Shown one piece after another: positions 12,422 to 21,790 of a DNA stretch of 64,000 bases. How positions within the stretch are numbered: the first letter of the stretch is position 1; every line of letters begins with the position of its first letter. A model generated the notes under the pieces. The model was given only the letters and a program-made list of their open reading frames with translations, had not been told where the DNA came from and searched no databases. The position numbers and the translations under genes are program-made. Source of the stretch: Steinernema hermaphroditum (Eukaryota; Nematoda; Chromadorea; Rhabditida; Steinernematidae); assembly GCA_030435675.1 (NCBI GenBank), contig CM059623.1:4614012-4678011 (forward strand), written 5' to 3'.

Positions 12422-13168
12422 GAAGATGGCGCGTCTGAAAATCGAAATTACACTACAGTAATCCACCAGAAACCGGTTAGAAACATCGCTGGTGGCACGA
12501 TTCAGCGAACCAGAAGTGGCGCGCGAGATTCTTGGGCCTTCAGAATTTTTGGAATTTTTTTATTGTCGCGCAGGTTTCCGTTTTAAATGTGAAAAATATT
12601 ACTTTGACGTGATTTGATTCACACTTTCGCACAATATAAACTCCGCTGGTGATTTCCATATGAAAATCAGTGTTCAAATCGATCAAAAATAAACAAAATT
12701 GCGTCAGCTAGCTTGATAAATCAATGTCAAACAATACGCTGTCAGCTCCAAATACGTCTTATCTAGCAGAATCACCCGATTTTTCACGAAATTTCAGATA
12801 TCACGCGAGAATCTGCACGCCAAGGTCGCCCAACGAACGCACAGTCGGTAAATCTCGCGCTTCGGTCTCTGTCCGTCCGTCCATCTGTCCATCTAGTCTA
12901 GTTCGAGTCTACTTTAGCGCCTAGCCGAATTAGTCTCACTTGTGTGGCGACCGCCCGCGTCGTCGCTCATTCTCGGCGCTTGTTTTGCTCCCGTCACGTC
13001 GTGTTTCGAGCAGAGAATTGTGAATAAAATCGATATATTCTGATGGGTTGGAAGGGTCGCAAATGTTCACCTGACTCTCGGGGTTTTCACGTGTTACAAC
13101 TCCGTTGTGGTTTATATTGTATTTGACTCATTTCAGAGTAGCTGTTGTTATTCTCAAACTCCCGCTCG
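12422..13168. other. Divergent promoter region
   Basis: AT-rich sequence between the divergent LIAS and CDK2AP1-like genes. A TTTCAG acceptor at 13131-13136 probably takes a spliced leader or an upstream noncoding exon for the rightward genes. No other feature was seen. Confidence 0.5.
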
Positions 13169-13462
13169 ATGTCTTCTTCCGGTACTTCAACTCCGCAACT
13201 TCCCAAAGCAAACCCCTCCACAAGTAACCAGAACGCGTCGCTCCCGCAGTACTCGTTACCTGGGCCCCAAGTGCAAGGATCGAAGTACAACCAGCTACTA
13301 GCAGTCATCGAGGAGCTCGGAAAGGACATTCGTCCCACCTACGCGGGAAACAAGATCTGCGCCGAGCGTCTGAAGCGCAATCTGATCCACGCTCGAATCC
13401 TCACGAAGGAGTGTCTTGTGGAAGCTGACAAGGCCGCGCAGTTGCCACCACCGAAGCACTAA
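13169..13462 (+). CDS. CDK2AP1: CDK2AP1/DOC-1-like NuRD subunit
   Basis: A 97-aa single-exon protein. The C-terminal half is clearly the CDK2AP domain: [19 protein letters not shown] followed by [18 protein letters not shown] and ECLVEAD, matching human CDK2AP1/2 residue order. In animals this family is a structural subunit of the NuRD chromatin complex. The N-terminal 45 residues are Ser/Pro/Asn-rich and low complexity, as in relatives. The start is ATG 13169, 33 nt after a TTTCAG acceptor. The stop TAA (13460-13462) shares its last base with the ATG of the next gene, an arrangement unusual in animals. Confidence 0.88.
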   Translation: MSSSGTSTPQLPKANPSTSNQNASLPQYSLPGPQVQGSKYNQLLAVIEELGKDIRPTYAGNKICAERLKRNLIHARILTKECLVEADKAAQLPPPKH

Positions 13463-14450
13463 TGTCCTCCCCGCCTTCATCTGTTGTTCTGGACCAACGT
13501 CCAGCTTTTCTTTCCCACATCATCAACGATCTCATCATCGCTTCTACATATCAGCTCGACGCCGGAGGTGAAATCCGTGATGGCAAATTTGTTCTTCTCT
13601 CCAGTTCTCCGCTCTCTACCAAATCCGTTATTCCAACCTCAGCTGGAATCTTCCGCTTCACCGTTATCGACGCCAATACCGTTCTTGCTTGTCTCACCAA
13701 TGGCAAGCTTGTCCGGGCCAACATCAATGAATCCGCAGTGTGCTTCGAGTCGCAGGAAGCCCTTTCCGATGTTATGCTTCTGACAGTTTCGCAGAGCCCA
13801 TCTGGCGATCGGATCCTCACCAGCGACAACAAAGGCCAAGTCATTGTCGCCGATTCCTGGGATTTCAAGAACGTCTCAAGCTGGGATGGCCACAAGCTGC
13901 CGTATACCAACGAGCCGTGCGAAGTGTGGAGTTCCTGCTGGCTGGATGACAACCGTATCTGTTCCGGAGCCGAAGATGGCATAATGAAACTCTGGGATCT
14001 TCGTTCGACTGAGAAGCCAATCGCCGTGAACAAAAACTTCGAAGCCGGCGTTGTGTTCATCGAGCAGTTCGGCTCCGAGATCCTCACTGGATCTTATGAC
14101 GAACATCTCCGTGTCTTCGATGAGCGAAAGTTGTCGGAACCTCTCCGCGAATCTAAGGTACTGTCGTGCAGCTACTTTTTTGATTATTGATTTGTGCAAT
14201 ACAGCTCAACGGCGGTGTGTGGCAGGTCAACCGCATCGTTGGGGATGACTTCCGACTCATTTGTGCGTGCATGTACGGCGGCTGGCAGATTATCGACTCC
14301 CAATCGCTCGAAACTGTGGCGGAGAACCAGGCTATCGGGAAAGATCTTCTATACGGTGCTTCTGCGGTTTGCTGCGAGGAGAACAAATACTCTGTTGCGT
14401 GTTGTACCTTCAATAATTATACTGTTACTGTTGAATCTGTTGATGTGTGA
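13462..14450 (+). CDS. DPH7: DPH7/WDR85 diphthine methylesterase (WD repeats)
   Basis: This WD-repeat enzyme removes the methyl ester from the diphthine intermediate on elongation factor 2 in diphthamide synthesis. Two exons (13462-14157, 14205-14450) give 313 aa. Landmarks: a start like the family's (IIASTYQL followed by LFSSSP-type strand), CLTNGKLV, EVWSSCWLDDNRICSGAEDG, MKLWDLR, LTGSYDEHLRVFDER, GGVWQVNRI and CACMYGGWQI. The N-terminus is complete without extension, because a TGA lies in frame 34 nt upstream and no ATG intervenes. The initiating ATG overlaps the CDK2AP1 stop codon, so translation from the same mRNA by termination-reinitiation is the simplest reading. Confidence 0.87.
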
Positions 14451-14589
14451 ATGAAAAGCTCTGACGTGTATTCTGTGTTCTACGCTACGTGTGCCGGTTT
14501 ATCACCGTATCTTATCTGCTGTTCTGCTTAGCTGTGCATAAATATAACATGAGAGGTCATTTCAGGATCAGTCAACTTTTTCCGCCGCC

Positions 14590-14929
14590 ATGACGCAGGT
14601 AAGGTCCTTACTTCATCAGCAAGAATAATACGATTCGTTTAGACGTACGTTTTCCAAATGGAGATGACCTGCGAGGGTTGTGCCAACGCCGCGAAGAAGG
14701 TGCTTTCGAAACTAGGAGGTGTGTTGGTCCATTTCTTCATATGATCACCCTTACCTATCAAACATTCCTCGTTGATATCTTGACAACTCTTCACGTTTCA
14801 GACAAAGTTTCGAAGGTGGAGACGGACGTCGCCACGAAACGCGTCACAGTTACGACGGATCTAAGTAAAGAAGAAGTCCTCGAACAGCTAAAGAAAACCG
14901 GAAAAGCTTGCCAAGCCATCGACGCTTGA
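14590..14929 (+). CDS. cuc-1: ATX1/CUC-1-type copper chaperone
   Basis: A 69-70 aa cytosolic chaperone that hands Cu(I) to the secretory-pathway copper ATPase. Three exons: a 9-nt first coding exon (ATGACGCAG), then one from 14643 with TYVFQMEMTCEGCANAAKK, then one after the TTTCAG near 14801 giving KVSKVETDVATKRVTV. The copper-binding motif MTCxGC is intact (MTCEGC), as is the C-terminal KKTGK whose lysine is conserved in ATX1. It lies 139 nt after the DPH7 stop with a TTTCAG between them (about 14569-14574), so it may be the third cistron of an operon. Confidence 0.92.
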
Positions 14930-14996
14930 CTGATTCGAAAAAAATATCGCATTTCGTCTATTGGAATAAGTTATTTATTTTAAATTAAGTAAGTGA

Positions 14997-15776
14997 CTAA
15001 GCGTGTTTGGGACACGGATGGAGATCGTCTATCGTTGAGTTACCCACTGGTTTGGCGGGGTTGATGAGGAAGTAGTTGTAAACGCCTTGGCGAGAAATGT
15101 CTTCTGGTGCCACGTGGGTGTGCTTCCGGATGAAGTTGACGACAGCCTGCTCGTCTACCGTATTCATCATCAGCTTCGCTCCCCACGCGACGAGATGTAG
15201 GGGCTGGAAGTCTAGATGGTTAGGGCTGTACATGTGGTAGCTTACATATTCGTAGTTCAGTTTACTGTAGGGTGTGACGATATGTCTGTAGACGCATCCG
15301 GTGACCAGTCTCCGAAGGCGATTCAGCTCGGATTCGTCGACGCAAGGGTGGTAAAGGAGGATGATGGAGCCGTGTTCGAGGTTGTGTAGCCATCGCTGCG
15401 GGGGCACGTAGAGGTACTCTCCGTACATGGGCCAGTTAGGCCTGTGGTCGCCTCGGAGAGGTGGCACGTCGGAGTAGAAGATCTTTTCGTTCATGCACTT
15501 GTGGCCGACGACGTCGGTCTTCGCGTTGAAGTTCGGTATTTCGTAGTACACGGATTGCACTTTGCTATTTGCCTCCCATCTGTTGTCACTCGCACATGTG
15601 AACTGCGTATAGTCCATCTGGTTCCAGTCAACGTCCAAATTTGACTAAAGCGACAGTTTGTTTCCCCTGTGGGGCTACGGTACCTGTCCGTCGTCGCACT
15701 GTGTCTGCTGGCCCATCATAGGGCCGGTGTAGGCCGCTGCCGATGCGAGGAACAGCGTCAAGACGACGAGGACCAT
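14997..15776 (-). CDS. Secreted DUF3105 protein, TP53I13-like
   Basis: Two exons. The first codes for MVLVVLTLFLASAAAYTGP, a strong signal peptide, ending ...CDDGQ; after an intron of about 45 nt it continues SNLDVDWNQMDYTQ. The DUF3105 core is evident: PPLRGDHRPNWPMYGEY, then RWLHNLEHGSIILLYHPC, with the conserved Leu-Glu-His-Gly. Human TP53I13 carries the same domain; its biochemical role is unknown. Eight cysteines suggest disulfides in an extracellular or luminal setting. The acceptor GTTGCAG abuts the ATG directly. It lies 254 nt after UTP25 on the same strand, so it may be a downstream operon gene. An in-frame ATG further upstream is possible but would mask the signal peptide. Confidence 0.82.
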
Positions 15777-16029
15777 CTGCAACGAAAACGACGTGTCTAC
15801 ACAATGCCCAAAGTCCCCGCGTAGACGTTTGCGTCTGGACGCACACAAAGCGCAAGTCGCGTAAAAAGTCACGGCGCCTCGAGTCCAGGTCACAAACAGC
15901 GCGCACCGCGCCGATTCCGGGGGTCAACCAAGCAGAGAACCCCCGGTTCGCAGCGGACCTTTATTCTCGCTCAGCCAACAACAACGACAACAATAACAAA
16001 ATCAACAATGGACAATAACGACAATCTCT

Positions 16030-18331
16030 CTATTCGCTCATTAAGACGTGGAAATCCTGTTGGGCGTTCAGCAGCGCCTTCGCGTGCTCAGCTCCAAACG
16101 TGTTGCGCAGACGAATGGCGTCGAATTTGTTGAAGATAATTCGCGTCACCGTCTTGTCGCCCTGCGCATTCGAGCTATTTACGATTTCGTGGTAAAAGGA
16201 CGGATTGAGGGGGAGCTGGTAGAAGGCGTACGACTTGACACCGCGAATAACGTAGCGACGGAAGTAGTGGAATCTAAAGAATCGTTCTATACATAGAAGG
16301 GCTTACGCAAAGGTGAAGGTCGCCCCAACTGGAAAACAAAAGGACATTATGCTCACCTTTCTGTCATCATAATAATCTTCTTCTCCTGTCCAAAGAACAT
16401 TCCTCTCGCTCTCGAGATCTTCTTATCGGTGGCGTACTCGTGGAGCTGCACGAAACTCTCGCCTTCTCGCTTCAAATAGTTCCTCAGGCGAACGTAGTCG
16501 AAATAAGATGAAACGAAGATCATGGTTCCCATATCACATTTCGGGAGAATATGCGAAACGAAGTAGTTGAAGCGGGCATCGGACTGCGTTTGTGACTCGG
16601 CCACACGGAACCGATGGATCTCCTGGCAAATGGGTATTTCGATCTGCAAGAACAGGGCTAATTAGGCAAAACAGGATGAGTCGGCCTACTTCGCTCAAAT
16701 AGCCGTTCTGGGGAGGAGGAGTGACAGTCACGAGCCCGGCGTAGTTCTGACAGTGCTGAGCAAACAGCGCCCGGAACTCGGCGGTGTCGACGTTTGCGAA
16801 AAGAAGCGTTTGACGGAAGAGTTTGGCGTGCTGGTCGAGCGACCACTGGCGCACCCGTGAGATGTCGACGTTCAGGGATTCCGGCTTCTTGTGGAGACTT
16901 TCGAAAAGCGTGGTGATGTGTTCCCAGTTCTGCATGAGGAAAATGTCGGCCTGAACCATGGTTACCATAGAAATACGCAGCTATTTACATACGTGATCGA
17001 CGATGGCGAGCTCGATGGATGCCAGGAAGTCGTGCTCGTGGTGTTTCTCGGATTCTTCACCGATGATCATGCGAAGTCCGATCGGGGAGCACAGGATGAT
17101 GTCCGACTCTTCGAAGGGGGTGAACAGCTTTAGGGCCTTCTTCGCGACGCTGATTCCTACGCGGAAACAGTCGTCCACGTTTCCTTTCATTAACTCCTGA
17201 AAATCTCCATCAGAAAGGTAGAGCAAGGCGCCGTCCTACTCTGAATTCGTCCGAAACCTTCCTGTTCTCATGGATTCTGAATCCATTGTCGCCGAATTCC
17301 TGTTCGAATCGAGCGGATTTGTCGACATTCGACTTCGAGCCTTCGCCAAACATCAGCTTCTTTAGAATCTGCACGACGCGATGAGCGTATTTCCGGAAGG
17401 GACACATGATCAGCACTTTGGGCCGAGCGAGGCCTTGATCTCGTGCACTTTCGATGTCTTCATCGGTTATCGTCTTCTGGAAACGAAGCTTTAAGGCGCC
17501 AGTGAAAGAAACGCACCTTCTCTCTGAGATCGTCGAGTCTTTTCTTGTTTCCAATAACCAGTTGACGTGTCTTCAGTACGTGATTGAAAGCGTGCGTGAC
17601 ATACAGCACCGTAGTGGCCATGGAATCCGCGTCGCCAACGACGTACATGTCCATGTACCTTCCCATCGCCTGGTAGAGTTGCATTTCTTTGTCGCCGAAG
17701 GGAGTGCTTCCATTCGCGTACTCGGCATTGACAACGAGCTTCTCTCCCAGATTGAACTGCTCGATATCGAGGTGTCTTTGAATGTTTACGCAATGCTGAA
17801 ACGAGCGAAGATCACAACGTAGTCTTGTACGATATTATCGTAGGTTTTCAGACAGACGTAGACATCCACGACGCAGATGATTTGCCCAACAGTGTCTCAT
17901 ATTGCATGAAACAGAGTCTATCCCACTGTCCTATTCAGACAGAGTCTGACAGCCAGACATCTTACCGAGACGTTTTCAATTAAGACATCTGTCTATCAGA
18001 AGCAGTCGTAGAGACAATGTCTTCGACATCACTTTCCCGTTCAGACAAATAAATAGAGTTTGTCTGCCAGTGTTTCTGCCAGTTTGTCTGCCTGAATCCA
18101 CCGAGATCTCCCGCTCCTTACCTGATCCTTGTATCTAACCGTCTGTGAGAAGGTTTCCCCCGCGCGTCTAAAACTTTCGCTACTTGACGGATAACTTCCC
18201 GCCAGAAGCTGCTTTGCCGTGACTCCATCGATGCTCCTGTTAAAGTGCTCGTCGAAGAAGTCGACGACTTCTTTCGACGACTTAGCAGTCAGCTCTTCAT
18301 TCGGCTGTAACTTCCGTTTGCTTTTGATCAT
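16030..18331 (-). CDS. UTP25: UTP25/DIEXF (digestive organ expansion factor), SSU processome
   Basis: A nucleolar DEAD-box-like protein that lacks an active helicase motor and is needed for early 18S rRNA processing. Start MIKSKRKLQPNEEL at 18331, two bases after a TTTCAG. Landmarks over several exons: TVLYVTHAFNHVLKTR near 17590, RPKVLIMCPFRKYAHRVVQ near 17400, DDCFRVGISVAKKALKLF, SDIILCSPIGLRMIIGE, a DHV/QADIFLMQNWEH segment near 16940, RVRQWSLDQHAKLFRQTLLF, DARFNYFVSHILPKC, then RVIRGVK-like beta strands and the end QQDFHVLMSE. The intron at about 17823-18120 is rich in CAGAC/GTCTG words. It follows elongin B by 162 nt. Confidence 0.9.
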
Positions 18332-18493
18332 CCCTGAAACACTTAACCGTGGCGAGAACTGAATGCAATTGAAATAATACAGATTTGGATTTATGACCAA
18401 GACATCCACACGTTAGCAAGAGATCAAGAAACGCAAATAATTAAGCCATGATAGTTACACACAGAAATAGCCCCTATGGACACATTAAAAATC

Positions 18494-19051
18494 TCAGTTC
18501 GCGTCGGCGGCAGGTTGTGCAGCTTCGGGACGCATAGCATCGGGGATTGGCGGAGGCGCCGACAGGGGCTCGATGTCGACGGCGGCATCTTCGCTCTGAA
18601 TGATAAGGGCGATCTGAGCTGGGCATTGAGCGGTGGCCGAGCCCGAATGTATATGGCATTCGGAGAGCGTCTGCGTGTTCTCCAGTTCGCGCCACTCCTC
18701 CTGCGTGTTCTTCCGGAATTTTAGCAGCTGATCTTCTACGGGCACCTGAAAGCAAAGATTTCAGTAAACGCTGGAGCTGCAAAAAGGATTTGTCGCTCAA
18801 TTTCGACTAGAATAACAATAACAATTCTCCAAAAAGAGATTCTGATCAGAATAGAAATGATCACAAGCTACAGATCACCCGAGGAAAACGAAGATCTCCG
18901 ATAAAAGCACCAAAACACGAAAGAGGCCCCGTACCTTCAGGATTCCGGCGACGGTCTTCTTCAACTCGAGGATATTCGACGATTCTGGGAGCGAAATGAA
19001 GATATGCGCCTTCTTGCGCATCACCTCCACGTAAACGTCGTTCTGCGCCAT
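18494..19051 (-). CDS. elb-1: Elongin B (ubiquitin-like subunit of CUL2 ligases)
   Basis: Elongin B binds elongin C in VHL/CUL2-type ubiquitin ligases and in transcription elongation complexes. Two coding exons: MAQNDVYVEVMRKKAHIF, then SSNILELKKTVAGILK, joined to VPVEDQLLKFRKN (human RPPDEQRLYKDDQ), TQTLSECHIHSGSATAQCPA, and a C-terminal tail IEPLSAPPPIPDAMRPE that matches human IEPFSSPPELPDVMKPQ. The product is about 122 aa, the usual size. A TTTTAG acceptor lies just before the start. It is probably the first gene of a series with UTP25 and the DUF3105 gene. Confidence 0.92.
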
Positions 19052-19346
19052 GGCTAAAAGAACAAAATCATGACTCCGCTCGGTGAGGCTCCAACAATAA
19101 ACAGAGGCACGCAATGTCACGCTTCGTCACGGCGCTACCAGACTACACTCGACGGCGAACTTTCTTAGAGTTCAGGCAAATCGCTGTGGGATCTCCGCTT
19201 CCACCCGGCGCACCTTTTCTTGTACTCAAACACAAAAGTTTTTGTTTCATGCTTTTGTAAAATACAAATTGGTAATGTAACCCAAAATGCTAAATAGGAT
19301 AGATGGAAATTTTTAGAATCTCTTTATCCTAAAAGCGCAAAAATTT

Positions 19347-19419
19347 TGCCCCGAGTGAGGATCGAACTCACGACCTTCAGATTATGAGACTGACGCGCTG
19401 CCTACTGCGCTATCGAGGC
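19347..19419 (-). tRNA. tRNA-Met (CAT), elongator
   Basis: 73 nt on the minus strand. It has a 7-bp acceptor stem GCCTCGA/TCGGGGC, a D arm with TAGCGCAGTAGGCAGCGC, the anticodon loop CTCATAA (CAT), and a T arm GTGAGTTCGATCCTCAC. Discriminator is A. There is no intron. The absence of initiator features marks it as elongator. It is identical to the copy at 52163. Confidence 0.96.
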
Positions 19420-19552
19420 ATGATTACATCAGCAAGACACGTCCTATATGACCAACATGAATGCATTATCACTTCGATATGAAAAGCGACGCACAACGTG
19501 AGATAACACTCCTCATAAAAGTCGAGATATCGTCAGTTTCCAAATCAAAGCA

Positions 19553-20590
19553 ATGGACACCCTGCCGTTCCTTTTCTATAGCCGTCTAGTCGAGCTCCTT
19601 CACCGTCTCTCGGTTCTGCACAGCAGGAAGTTGAGGACATATTACGACTCATGCAAGGAGATAGAACAGTTTGTCCATCGAGCCCTGCGCAAAGCCGCTG
19701 CGGATGTGCCTCATGATGAGGAAGAGGGCTTAGATTACAAGGATTACATGGATTACAACAACCAGTACTGCGCGACTTTGATGACCGTCAATGGAAAAAT
19801 TTCCTTCGCCCTTCACAATAGTCACCCAGATTACTCCGACAACTGTATCCCTGATCCCTTAGTAGAAATAACCCGAAGGCACATCCCCATTGATGAACTC
19901 CACCTCGGCGCGGGAGCCGAACACGACCATGAAGACGTTTGTGAATATGCCTTTGTTGAACTCGACGAAGAAGGGCTGACTACCGTAGTGAAAAGGGTGA
20001 GTGCGCTGAGCTACTTCCATTTCAAGAAGATCAACATCGATCTGAGCGAGAAATCGCGCGGGCTCCTGGAGAGATTCCAGGATCGTGTGACTTGTGACGA
20101 GCTCTACGTGACAGCGGGTCCCACTCCGGTGACGGACTTCATCAAATGGCAGCTGTTTCGTCGGCGCCTTGACGAGCTGAGCATCGAGGGCATCCACGAG
20201 GAACCTGTCATCCAGCAGATTCTCGAAGCCGTGGAGCAAACCCAGATGCGCACCTTCAACTACTGGAGCGAGAAGAACGACGAAGGATTCGGAGTGCAGC
20301 TATTGAAACGCATCTTGGAGCGATGGATGACCACTAGGGCGCCAAAATGGAGCACGTACCTCAACATGCACACCCACACAAGGATCAACTCGGAGGGATT
20401 CAAACGTTGCTACATGCACCAGCAGAGATTTACCGCTTTTACACATCCGAACCTGCAGGACTGCTTGTCGATTTTGGAGGAGGACTGTAGGGGCACGTGG
20501 AGATACGCCGTTCAGTTCTGGGGGAATCTGAAGGACGCCTGTGGAGAAGCTCAGGCTATCATCGCCGCGAAGAGTTGTGCTCCTTCGTGA
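19553..20590 (+). CDS. Nematode-specific 345-aa protein, single exon
   Basis: One uninterrupted frame of 345 codons starting MDTLPFLFYSRLVELL. I recognise no known catalytic domain and see no signal peptide or membrane segment. The N-terminal MDTLPF..F..R.V.LL pattern reminds me of large expanded families of uncharacterised proteins in some nematodes, but this is memory of a pattern, not a search. The C-terminal part (LLKRILERWMTTRAPKWS) resembles the product at 24026-24478. A single exon among multi-exon neighbours suggests a young or retro-copied family member. Confidence 0.75.
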   Translation: MDTLPFLFYSRLVELLHRLSVLHSRKLRTYYDSCKEIEQFVHRALRKAAADVPHDEEEGLDYKDYMDYNNQYCATLMTVNGKISFALHNSHPDYSDNCIPDPLVEITRRHIPIDELHLGAGAEHDHEDVCEYAFVELDEEGLTTVVKRVSALSYFHFKKINIDLSEKSRGLLERFQDRVTCDELYVTAGPTPVTDFIKWQLFRRRLDELSIEGIHEEPVIQQILEAVEQTQMRTFNYWSEKNDEGFGVQLLKRILERWMTTRAPKWSTYLNMHTHTRINSEGFKRCYMHQQRFTAFTHPNLQDCLSILEEDCRGTWRYAVQFWGNLKDACGEAQAIIAAKSCAPS

Positions 20591-20873
20591 GTGTCTAGGC
20601 TATTACGTTTCCTGTTGATAAGCGATAAATAGCACATGATCTTACGGTATCATGCGACGTCTTTGGTACATCATAGTCTTCGTTTCTGTCTTTCATCTCT
20701 GGAGACGTCTGTGGGAAGTGCAGCGTGTCTAGTCTTGATCCCTTTCCAACCAAGATAGTCCCTGTTTGCAGCTGCTCATTTGAGCGTCTCTTTAGAGCAG
20801 GAAGCAGTCGATCTTCGAATTATCGTCCGCTCCCTCGATAGTCGATTCACGGAGAGTGTGGCCGATATTTCCG

Positions 20874-21778
20874 ATGCTGCCGCTTTTCTTCTCCACCGCG
20901 GTGGCGTTCCTGTGCGCGTCTCCAATGGTCATGTACTGCTGTTCGAAGAAGAAGATACAAGCGATCCCTCCCGTCAAGCCGATTCCGATTCCGAAGACCG
21001 CTCCCGTCAAACCACTGGCCGCGGTCGCACCAACTCCTGTGGTCAAACCAGCCCCTACTGTGCAGAAGGAGGCTCCGCCGGCCGTTGTAAAGAAGAACAT
21101 AGTGGAAAAGGTATGCATGCTCTTGTTCGCCTGATGGATCGGTTTAGATCTTGGCTGTGGAAAGGACGCAGGTGAGTGAGCGGATACCGGCGAAGAAGTC
21201 GGAGAAGTCGACGAAAAAGGAGGGGAAATCATCGAAGAAGCAGGGGAAGTCATCTAAGAAACAGGGGAAGTCATCGAGGAAGCAGGGAAAGTCATCGAAG
21301 AAGCAGGGAAAATCATCGAGGAAGTCGGAGAAGAAGACGGAAGAAGACTCGGAGGAGGAGCACGAGGAAGAAGTGGACGTCGTCGACCCCAAGCTGGTGA
21401 AGGTCATGGGGAACCTCGACGATCTGGTGAGAAGTTTAGGTGCACCTGGCTCTGACTTCCGACTCATAGGTGGATAAAGCGAAGCTGGAGAAAGAGATCG
21501 AGGCGATGAAGTCGGATCACGAAATGGAAAAGGAAGAGCTGCCGACATCGCCTCCTCCGGAAGTGAGGATCGCGGAGGACCAGTGCGTGCTGTACATCAC
21601 AAACACGACGGAGTACAATAAGGAGCGCCAGAGGCGGAAGGCCGAGATGGAAGCCAGGAAGAAAGCAGCAGAGGCTAAGAAGAATGGTAAGGCACCGGAA
21701 GCAAGCAACGAGCCCCCCGCGAACGAGCCTGAACCTGACACAGGCGACGAAGATGATAGCTACCGGCCTAACTTCTGA
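20874..21778 (+). CDS. Membrane-anchored Lys/Ser repeat protein, nematode-specific
   Basis: Three exons give about 270 aa. The start ATG 20874 yields MLPLFFSTAVAFLCASPMVM, a signal peptide or signal anchor. A Pro/Val/Lys-rich segment follows (PVKPIPIPKTAPVKP), then a block at 21220-21325 of about five heptad-like repeats of the form KKQGKSS/RKQGKSS, then an acidic stretch EEDSEEEHEEEVDVVDP. The C-terminal part is predicted coiled coil (NKERQRRKAEMEARKKAAEAK) and ends DDSYRPNF. If it enters the ER, the basic repeat would be luminal; if the first helix is an anchor, the tail is cytosolic. No homologue was recognised. Its stop lies 12 nt from the stop of the gene on the other strand. Confidence 0.72.
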
Positions 21779-21790
21779 TATCTGTGACTT

